Shown: piece by piece, positions 33,002 through 38,741 of the stretch
Numbering within the stretch: the first letter of the stretch is position 1
How the letters are laid out: every line of letters begins with the position of its first letter
Virus record (IMG/VR): IMGVR_UViG_3300022602_003843
Coordinates: 1 to 38,741 of that record
Direction: 5' to 3' (one strand)
Origin: a virus
Length of the DNA stretch: 38,741 nt
Translations under genes and position numbers: made by a program
Notes under the pieces: model-generated
Seen by the model: only the letters and a program-made list of their open reading frames with translations
What the model was told of the DNA's origin: nothing
Databases searched by the model: none

Positions 33002-33442
33002 ATGAGCAAATATAGCCAAGGGCGATTCATACCAAAAAATCCAGCTAAGCTGCTAGGCAAGCAAGAAGTGGTATTCCGTAGCAGCTGGGAACTGACTGTG
33101 ATGAACTTCCTTGACACGCATCCTAGCGTAATACAATGGGCAAGCGAGAGCATACGCATACCTTATACCAATCCGCTTACAGGCAAACCAAGCCAATATG
33201 TTCCTGATTTTATGGTACTGTATCAAGACAAGAATGGAAATCGCCGAGCCGAAGTGGTAGAAGTTAAACCCAGCAAAGAAGCTATTGCAGAGAATGCCAA
33301 GAGCAAGCGCGATAAGGTAAGCCTCATATTAAACACTGCTAAATGGGCAGCAGCTATGGCATTTTGCAAGAAGAATGGCATGACTTTCAGAATTTTAACA
33401 GAAAATGACATATATATCACAAAGCCCAAGAGGAAAAGTTGA
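33002..33442 (+). CDS. gp4: Head-completion nuclease, gp4-like
   Basis: 146 aa. VVFRSSWELTVMNFLDTHPS with Glu30, QYVPDFMVLYQD with Asp69, and AEVVEVKP with Glu87-x-Lys89 form a PD-(D/E)XK (TnsA-like) nuclease core, as in T4 gp4-type head-completion proteins, which act in finishing packaged heads. A weak late-like AATAAATT lies just before the start and no clear Shine-Dalgarno site is seen. The stop overlaps the next ATG by 1 nt. Confidence 0.78.
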   Translation: MSKYSQGRFIPKNPAKLLGKQEVVFRSSWELTVMNFLDTHPSVIQWASESIRIPYTNPLTGKPSQYVPDFMVLYQDKNGNRRAEVVEVKPSKEAIAENAKSKRDKVSLILNTAKWAAAMAFCKKNGMTFRILTENDIYITKPKRKS

Positions 33443-33939
33443 TGGCCAATAGGTTCAAGACACTTGAAGACACGTTTGATATAGAATCTACTGAAGACGA
33501 TGACAACGCAGTTGAGGATATTGCAGACATAAACTCGCCGAGTGATGCAGACATACATGCTGCACTAGCACTGGCCAATGACATTGACAAGCAACTGTCC
33601 ACAGCTCGCGGCAAAGATGAACACGATGTGGAGATGGACCATCTGGCAGATCTTGCCATCAAGGCACACATGGATCTACAGGATCTGGGCATGAATGTGG
33701 AGATACGTCACGCTGGTGAGATATTCAGCAGCAGCAGCCAGATGCTGAAGATAGCAGTAGATGCTAAGAATGCCAAGGTTGACAAGAAGCTAAAGATGTT
33801 AAAACTGCAACTTGATAAACTTAAGATGGATAGGGCAATTCAACCGACTGGAAACGATCCGTTAGATGTCAAAGCTACCTTGATGGATCGCAATGAATTG
33901 TTGAAACAGCTTAGCGAAATCGAAACAGACGCTAAATAA
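33442..33939 (+). CDS. gp16: Small terminase subunit, gp16-like
   Basis: 165 aa, acidic N-terminus and a long helical C-terminal half (MLKIAVDAKNAKVDKKLKML, then KLQLDKLKMDR) that should form coiled-coil. Position between the gp4-like gene and the packaging genes, size and helix pattern fit the T4-type small terminase, which recognises DNA and regulates gp17. ATG 33442 is preferred over a TTG one codon upstream. The assignment rests on context and helix pattern. Confidence 0.6.
   Translation: MANRFKTLEDTFDIESTEDDDNAVEDIADINSPSDADIHAALALANDIDKQLSTARGKDEHDVEMDHLADLAIKAHMDLQDLGMNVEIRHAGEIFSSSSQMLKIAVDAKNAKVDKKLKMLKLQLDKLKMDRAIQPTGNDPLDVKATLMDRNELLKQLSEIETDAK
33932..33938 (+). promoter_or_regulatory. 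Late-promoter-like motif CTAAATA
   Basis: CTAAATA overlaps the end of the small terminase gene and lies 19 nt before ATG 33958, with TTGGAG between. It could drive the next gene. Confidence 0.3.
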
Positions 33940-33957
33940 CATCACATTGGAGCATCT

Positions 33958-34782
33958 ATGGCCATGAAGTCGTTCAGACAATATCTCGCTGAAAGCACTC
34001 GAGAATACGGGTATGTGATCAAACTCGCAGCAGAACCCAGCGACGAACAGCTTGATGGAGCACAGAGGTATCTAACACAGTTTGGTCTAGTTGAAATGAC
34101 ACACCCTGTCTTGCTTTCGGGCGATAAGCGAGATTTTATCGACGAGCCAAACCAGACAGTATGGCAAATTAATTTTGTCACTACGATGCCATTGAGCAGT
34201 TACATCACAATGGAAGGCCTGCGCGAAGTGTTGAATGTTCCAGAAAAGAACATAGTAGTACGCACGGCGACTGAGCCGGTAGAAGAGTACACCGACGATT
34301 ACATGACTGATCGTGGTTTCCAAAAGATTGCCAAGGATGATAATCTAACCTCTGCAGCCAGATTGAGTACTGATCGTTTCTATCAAGATATAGAACAGCC
34401 TATTGTAAATGATATATACGGTGATGCATACAACAAGCGTTTCTTGGATTATCTAGCAGGAGTGAAGGCTACTCGCCCAAGTGATGAATATCATGCTCCT
34501 GCTCCGTTGTTTGGCTGGATTGAAATGGATAAAGTTGCTCCACACGAACCTGTTCAAGACATGGCTGATTTCAATGCTGGATACGATACACCAAAACCAG
34601 TTTATAAGCCATCCAGCAAAGATCCAGCAGATCCGACACCTCGCAGCGGCCTGGGTCCAGAGGGTAACTTTGACGATGGCGCACAGATAGTATATAGGTT
34701 CTACAAGGACCGTGACGGCAAGAGAGTGAACATGGGAGCACCAAAGGCTCCAAATAAACCAGAATTCGTAAGGAAGGGTTAA
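33958..34782 (+). CDS. Unknown virion-type protein with a possible capsid-targeting N-terminus
   Basis: 274 aa. The N-terminus MKSFRQYLAES resembles the capsid-targeting sequence of T4 internal proteins (MKTYQEFIAEA), and Leu10-x-Glu12 fits the (I/L)-x-E cleavage site of the T4 prohead protease. The body is a mixed alpha/beta domain and the C-terminal third is Pro/Asp-rich and extended. I infer a protein packaged in the head. The C-terminal segment AQIVYRFYKDRDGKRVNMG is a likely small folded end. Not otherwise recognised. Confidence 0.6.
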   Translation: MAMKSFRQYLAESTREYGYVIKLAAEPSDEQLDGAQRYLTQFGLVEMTHPVLLSGDKRDFIDEPNQTVWQINFVTTMPLSSYITMEGLREVLNVPEKNIVVRTATEPVEEYTDDYMTDRGFQKIAKDDNLTSAARLSTDRFYQDIEQPIVNDIYGDAYNKRFLDYLAGVKATRPSDEYHAPAPLFGWIEMDKVAPHEPVQDMADFNAGYDTPKPVYKPSSKDPADPTPRSGLGPEGNFDDGAQIVYRFYKDRDGKRVNMGAPKAPNKPEFVRKG

Positions 34783-34785
34783 ACC

Positions 34786-35889
34786 ATGGATTTCCATAGC
34801 ATATTAGGCAAGCTTAGGGCTATAGAGTCCTTGGGACGCAGAGACAGTGTATACGAGGCAGAAGAGTGCAACATGACAGCCGAGGGCGAGATGTGCCCAG
34901 TGCATGGCATGGAAGAATGTGCTGGCTATCAAGGTACCATACAGATGGAAGACAGCCGCGGTGAGATGATGGATGAAGAATCAGATCACGAGCGCGATGA
35001 CCGTGCCGAAAAAGCTGGACACGAAGTAGCGCATGACATCGAATATGACGAACGTCACAAGGATCATATACATGGTCACAAGCGTGGTAGCGAAGATGAC
35101 AAGGCAGAACGTGCTGGTGAAAAAGTAACCAAAGACATAGAATGGGATGACGAAGAAGAAATGGAAGAAGACGCTCCTCTTGGTCCGCCGCCATTTTCAG
35201 GTCCCGGTGCAACCAACAATGGCCCTGATACTGCTGGATATGTTTATGCATACAGCGAAAGCCAGAAGCAGCTGCGCGAAAGTATGAATATTGTGATGAA
35301 CCAGAACATAGATGATCAGGGTAGCCACAAGAGTATAACTGTAACAGCCACTGATGATGATTTCGAAAAACTTGAAAGATTACTAACTATGGCTGGTATA
35401 GGGCATAGCGACGCTCCTGTATCTGTTGCAACAGTTGCAGAACCGACTGCAGGAATGCCATATGGTGTATCAGCAGAGCAGTCTTGCCCAGGTTGTGGCA
35501 ATCCTGCAAGCCAGTGCACTTGTGAAGAAGTTGCAATGGAAAACGCTGATCACGATCATGGACATGAAGAGCATCCAGAAGCTGGCGAACCTCTTGATCC
35601 AAAGGATTATATCTGGAACGGCGATCACATCAACCAGCGATTTGGTAAGATTGGCGATAACACGCTGATGGCAGAACGTGCAGATAGCCTTTTTAATGCA
35701 CTTAATGAGCAATATACCAACTATCTGATAGAAGCAGAATTAGCACCAAGTAACGCTGGATCTGAGAGTCCTCTAACAGCTAATAACCGCGATACCTTTG
35801 ACAAGGATCCTTTCAGCGACGAAGAGCCGGTCACTGACGGTAGCCGCAGTCCTTTAAGCCATATCGGTCGTCAAGACGTCATGAATTGA
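34786..35889 (+). CDS. Acidic, His-rich unknown protein with internal repeats
   Basis: 367 aa. Residues 71-89 (DDRAEKAGHEVAHDIEYDE) are repeated at 104-122 (DDKAERAGEKVTKDIEWDD), separated by a His-rich spacer (HKDHIHGHK). Cys residues at 28, 37 and 45, and CPGCGNPASQCTC near 235, could bind metal. A small domain around 185-205 (ITVTATDDDFEKLERLL, AGIG) and a folded C-terminal part follow. Strong RBS (GGAAGGG) 4 nt after the previous stop region. A late structural or scaffolding role is likely from position only. Confidence 0.6.
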   Translation: MDFHSILGKLRAIESLGRRDSVYEAEECNMTAEGEMCPVHGMEECAGYQGTIQMEDSRGEMMDEESDHERDDRAEKAGHEVAHDIEYDERHKDHIHGHKRGSEDDKAERAGEKVTKDIEWDDEEEMEEDAPLGPPPFSGPGATNNGPDTAGYVYAYSESQKQLRESMNIVMNQNIDDQGSHKSITVTATDDDFEKLERLLTMAGIGHSDAPVSVATVAEPTAGMPYGVSAEQSCPGCGNPASQCTCEEVAMENADHDHGHEEHPEAGEPLDPKDYIWNGDHINQRFGKIGDNTLMAERADSLFNALNEQYTNYLIEAELAPSNAGSESPLTANNRDTFDKDPFSDEEPVTDGSRSPLSHIGRQDVMN

Positions 35890-35915
35890 CATTGATACTG
35901 AATTTAACCATAAGT

Positions 35916-35938
35916 AACAGCGGCATAATGCCGCTGTT
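35916..35938 (+). terminator. Strong hairpin before the terminase gene, weak U-tract
   Basis: Perfect 10-bp stem AACAGCGGCA / TGCCGCTGTT with a 3-nt loop, between the acidic protein gene and the large terminase. No T-run follows (TTCGCTTG), so it may be a partial terminator or an mRNA-processing or stabilising hairpin. Confidence 0.55.
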
Positions 35939-35952
35939 CGCTTGAGTAACAC

Positions 35953-37539
35953 ATGGCAAAGAATGATATAGACTTTCAGCTAGTAAAGCAGGCTAACAAG
36001 AAGACTGCATATACAGCTCATCAGATCCGCGAGATAGCACGCTGTGCTAAGGATCCTCTGTACTTCATGGAAAATTACATGAAGATACAACATCCAACCA
36101 AAGGGCGCATGCCGTTCGAGGCATATGAATACCAGAAAAGGTTGGTTAACTGCTATTGGCAGAATACTTCAGTAGTAGCACTGTTACCGAGGCAGAGCGG
36201 TAAGACCACAACAGCTGCAGGATATCTGCTCTGGTATGCTATGTTCAATGACGATGTAACAGTGCTTATTGCTGCTAACAAGTTTCGCGCTGCTAACGAA
36301 ATCATGGATCGTGTAAAGTTTGCTTACGAAGAACTACCAGATTGGCTGCGTGCAGGTGTAGCTACTTACAATGTGCAGGACATCAAGTTTGATAACGGCT
36401 CTCGCATCAAAGCTACGACAACTACCCCAGATAGCGGACGTGGTATGTCAATCTCGCTGCTTTATCTGGACGAGTTTGCATTCGTTAAACCACGCATAGC
36501 TGAAGAATTTTGGACAGCAATGAGTCCGACCTTGGCTACAGGCGGCAAGTGCATAATAACTAGCACGCCAAATAGTGACGAAGATAAGTTTGCTGAAATA
36601 TGGTTTGGTGCCAACAAGACAGTCGACGATTACGGCAATGATACACCCGACGGATTAGGTGTTAATGGTTTTGCAGCATTTACTGCGCATTATAGTGAAG
36701 TTCCGGGTAGAGATGAGACCTGGGCAGATAGAGAACGAGCCAAGATTAGTGTTGACCGATTCCGCCGAGAATACGGTTGTGAATTCGTAACTGCTGACGA
36801 AACACTGATCAATGCCAGCACGTTGTTGCAATTACAGGGTGTAGAACCCACGTTCAAGACCGGACAGACGCGCTGGTACGATCAGATCAATTCCAACAAA
36901 ACCTATCTGGTAGCACTTGATCCCAGCGCAGGAGTAGGCAAGGATTTCAGTTGCATACAAGTTTTCAGTCTGCCCGACATGGCACAGGTAGCAGAATGGA
37001 CACACAATCGCACCAGTATACCGCAACAGGTCAAGACCATGCAGAGTATTATCAATTTTATCCATGGCGAGATGCGCAAGTTTAACGATCAACGAGGCGA
37101 TCCAGAGATATATTTCACTTTGGAAAATAACAGTTGGGGTGAAGCTGCAATCGTGACCATAGATGAGATTGGGGAAGATACCTTCAATGGTGTGTGGTTG
37201 CATGAACCAAAGGTCAAGGGTGTTGCAAGGTTGCGCCGCGGATTGAATACAAACGTTCGTAGCAAGGCTATGGCGTGTACTAAACTTAAGAGCCTAATAG
37301 AAAGCAATAAATTATCTTTACGTAGCAAGACGTTAATACGACAGCTCAAGTTCTTCGTGGCCAAAGGCAATAGTTTCGAAGGCAAGGTTGGAGAAAATGA
37401 CGATGCTGTCATGTCTACTATATTATGTATACGCATGATGCAGATGGTCACACGCTGGGACGAAGAGATAGGTAACCTCATGAAGGAAGACTTTGCAGAA
37501 GAAGCTGAAGAGCCTATGCCTATCAGCTTTGGTTATTAA
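35953..37539 (+). CDS. gp17: Terminase large subunit gp17
   Basis: 528 aa DNA-packaging ATPase and nuclease. Walker A LLPRQSGKTTTAAG at 77-90, Walker B ISLLYLDEFAF with Asp173-Glu174, coupling motif CIITSTPNS, then the RNase H-type nuclease domain with LVALDPSAGVGKD and YFTLENNSWGEA and a late Asp-Asp in ENDDAVMS. Length is about 80 aa shorter than T4 gp17, as in many marine relatives. No clear RBS is seen; the gene begins 13 nt after the hairpin. Confidence 0.97.
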   Translation: MAKNDIDFQLVKQANKKTAYTAHQIREIARCAKDPLYFMENYMKIQHPTKGRMPFEAYEYQKRLVNCYWQNTSVVALLPRQSGKTTTAAGYLLWYAMFNDDVTVLIAANKFRAANEIMDRVKFAYEELPDWLRAGVATYNVQDIKFDNGSRIKATTTTPDSGRGMSISLLYLDEFAFVKPRIAEEFWTAMSPTLATGGKCIITSTPNSDEDKFAEIWFGANKTVDDYGNDTPDGLGVNGFAAFTAHYSEVPGRDETWADRERAKISVDRFRREYGCEFVTADETLINASTLLQLQGVEPTFKTGQTRWYDQINSNKTYLVALDPSAGVGKDFSCIQVFSLPDMAQVAEWTHNRTSIPQQVKTMQSIINFIHGEMRKFNDQRGDPEIYFTLENNSWGEAAIVTIDEIGEDTFNGVWLHEPKVKGVARLRRGLNTNVRSKAMACTKLKSLIESNKLSLRSKTLIRQLKFFVAKGNSFEGKVGENDDAVMSTILCIRMMQMVTRWDEEIGNLMKEDFAEEAEEPMPISFGY

Positions 37540-37547
37540 ATAAATAT
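37539..37547 (+). promoter_or_regulatory. Late-promoter-like motif AATAAATAT
   Basis: AATAAATA matches TATAAATA at 7 of 8 positions. It begins at the last base of the terminase stop and ends 6 nt before ATG 37554, another near-leaderless arrangement. Confidence 0.4.
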
Positions 37548-37553
37548 AGCATC

Positions 37554-38585
37554 ATGAATCATAACTGGAACGTCATAGGCGATAAGATATTTGGCATACT
37601 GCGCGGTAGAGGATATCGATTGCAGATGTTTGACAAAGGCGGCGACAAGACCATGGATCCGCATGAAGCTACACGTTTCTTTGCAACGGTTACAAGCCAT
37701 GATCCAAATCTTGACAGCTTCAACGTGCTGATCAGCGTGCACGATGAGGACACTAATAGCCACCTTGATATCAAATCACCCGATCTTGCCGATGACCAAG
37801 ATTTCAACACCTTGGTCAAGCTCAAAGACAGCCTGCAGAACAACATAGGTGATCGTGAAGGTCTAAGCGTAAACTGGTACAAGTTTGACCATGACATTGA
37901 TCCGCGTGAGGACGCCGTGAACAACATACAAGAAAGCCGCGATATCAGCAAGCCATATGGCAGTACCAAGAGCAGCTATCAGAAAATAGGCAATAGCAAG
38001 TTGGTCATCCGTCATACTGACCCAGTTAATGAGGAAAAGAAGGGCAGCCGTTGGCGCCACATCAAGAACATATTCATCGAGACCAAGTTAGGCGAACGCT
38101 TTAACTATCCACATCCTCACATCGCAGGTGCACGTGCCATGGCTCGGCATCTAGCCAACGAGGGGCGTTTTAACGATCAAGTTAGCAAAGCCATCCTAAA
38201 GATGAGCGAAGATTACATCAAGCTAAAGAAGGCCAACAAGATGATGCGCGGCAAGGATGATGATCTTAGCCTGCAGGTCAAAGGAGCGCTTGAGCAGCTG
38301 GCCAAAGAAAGCAAGCGTCTCAGCGGTAGCAAGGGTTATGCCACTGGCATAGCAAACCTAGCCAAAGCTACGATGAGCGCACCCGCAGAACATGTGATCG
38401 CTCTGCGTAACAGCTTGGCTGAGACCTGTGGTTGCCAGCATGACGATAACAATGCTTTAGGTTCTCTAGAAGCGGCAGCACGCTATCTGATTAGCAACGG
38501 ATACACAGTTAAGCCAGCTGAACCAGAGGACGATCTAATGGATATTGAGATCCTTCGATTGGAAGAACTTGCTGGCTTAGTTTGA
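37554..38585 (+). CDS. Conserved-looking phage protein of unknown function
   Basis: 343 aa. N-terminal beta-rich domain of about 115 residues (YRLQMFDKGG, FFATVTSHDPNLDSFNVL), then a basic region RWRHIKNIFIETKLGERFNYPHPHIAGARAMARH, a helical part (SKAILKMSEDYIKLKKANKM) and a C-terminal domain with LRNSLAETCGCQH and a final helical segment. I associate the GERF-x-YPH-x-H-x-AGARAMA block with unnamed proteins of T4-like marine phages. Position next to the terminase suggests packaging or replication, but this is not established. Confidence 0.65.
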   Translation: MNHNWNVIGDKIFGILRGRGYRLQMFDKGGDKTMDPHEATRFFATVTSHDPNLDSFNVLISVHDEDTNSHLDIKSPDLADDQDFNTLVKLKDSLQNNIGDREGLSVNWYKFDHDIDPREDAVNNIQESRDISKPYGSTKSSYQKIGNSKLVIRHTDPVNEEKKGSRWRHIKNIFIETKLGERFNYPHPHIAGARAMARHLANEGRFNDQVSKAILKMSEDYIKLKKANKMMRGKDDDLSLQVKGALEQLAKESKRLSGSKGYATGIANLAKATMSAPAEHVIALRNSLAETCGCQHDDNNALGSLEAAARYLISNGYTVKPAEPEDDLMDIEILRLEELAGLV

Positions 38586-38597
38586 GCCTCACCAATA

Positions 38598-38626
38598 TTG
38601 ACACTTGACAAACCCTGCGGCATAAA
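38598..38626 (+). promoter_or_regulatory. Sigma70-like promoter TTGACA-17-CATAAA, overlapping a late-like motif
   Basis: Perfect TTGACA at 38598-38603, 17-nt spacer, CATAAA at 38621-38626. The same bases read CATAAATA, 7/8 to the late octamer, so early and late transcription may both start here. Confidence 0.6.
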
Positions 38627-38634
38627 TACACTGT

Positions 38635-38661
38635 CAGTTAGCAATATCACGTTGCTGACTG
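38635..38661 (+). promoter_or_regulatory. Leader hairpin upstream of the next gene
   Basis: CAGTTAGCAA pairs with TTGCTGACTG (10 bp including one G-U) around a 7-nt loop, 49 nt before the next start codon. No T-run follows, so a leader structure is more likely than a terminator. Confidence 0.45.
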
Positions 38662-38710
38662 TCTATAACTCAATTAGGCACATGAAAGCACACATAGGAG
38701 GCACATTATC

Positions 38711-38741
38711 ATGGGATTAGACCTTAAAGCTATACAAGCTA
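38711..38741 (+). CDS. Start of next gene, 10 codons visible
   Basis: ATG preceded by AGGAGG at 38696-38701; encodes MGLDLKAIQA and runs off the window. The N-terminus and the structured, promoter-rich leader would fit a gp32-type single-stranded DNA binding protein, but ten residues cannot establish that. Confidence 0.6.
   Translation, partial: MGLDLKAIQA

Noticed and set aside
1-38741. Prophage in a bacterial chromosome
   Set aside because: No integrase, attachment repeat, repressor or bacterial housekeeping gene is visible; T4-type organisation points to a lytic virus.
1-38741. tRNA genes, CRISPR arrays, insertion sequences, diversity-generating reverse transcriptase
   Set aside because: I looked for cloverleaf-like stretches in the gaps, regular repeats and transposase or reverse transcriptase motifs and saw none. 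No gap longer than about 150 bp exists in which such elements could sit outside genes.

Overview
The window is a piece of a T4-superfamily myovirus genome. Recognisable T4-type virion genes are a gp13-like neck protein, a gp18 tail sheath, a gp19 tail tube, a second tube-fold protein, a gp4-like head-completion nuclease, a gp16-like small terminase and the gp17 large terminase, plus a dNMP kinase of the gp1 type. Several structural genes are preceded by the T4 late-promoter octamer TATAAATA or a variant (C/G)TAAATAT. Base composition is moderately AT-rich, genes are packed with 1-14 nt overlaps, and there is no integrase, tRNA, IS or CRISPR array. This fits an uncultured lytic aquatic myovirus; the host cannot be read from the sequence.

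Layout: 1-2.0 kb, the 3' end of an unknown gene, a lysis-type lytic transglycosylase and the neck gene. 2.0-3.2 kb, two minus-strand genes (a possible Rossmann/SLOG-like protein and the dNMP kinase). 3.4-7.5 kb, a very large sheath gene (1374 aa) ended by a strong intrinsic terminator. 7.5-27.6 kb, a roughly 20-kb accessory island lying between sheath and tube genes, which are neighbours in T4. 27.7-30.6 kb, the tube gene and two virion-type genes. 30.6-33.0 kb, a second small accessory insertion with two radical SAM genes and a tiny ORF between them. 33.0-38.6 kb, the packaging block (nuclease, small terminase, two unknown proteins, large terminase, one unknown protein). At 38.7 kb the next gene starts behind a promoter and a leader hairpin.

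The island is the remarkable part. Its plus-strand half carries five radical SAM enzymes (two with a C-terminal auxiliary Cys region, two with an N-terminal one, one B12-binding type), two short SDR proteins, a shortened aminotransferase-fold protein, a GNAT, a methyltransferase, a kinase-like protein, an unknown P-loop-like protein and two double-stranded beta-helix (2OG/Fe) oxygenases. One more aminotransferase-fold gene lies on the minus strand at 8.7-9.6 kb. The minus-strand half is an 11-gene chain: seven 2OG/Fe or Asp/Asn-hydroxylase-like proteins, an SDR, a fatty-acid desaturase, a sulfotransferase-like protein and a small SET-domain protein. With the second site the window has seven radical SAM proteins and nine DSBH oxygenase-like proteins. 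These genes look like a coordinated modification or biosynthesis system carried by a virus. Its substrate (a peptide, a virion protein, a lipid or a small molecule) cannot be decided from this sequence; two small ORFs adjacent to radical SAM genes are the best precursor-peptide candidates.
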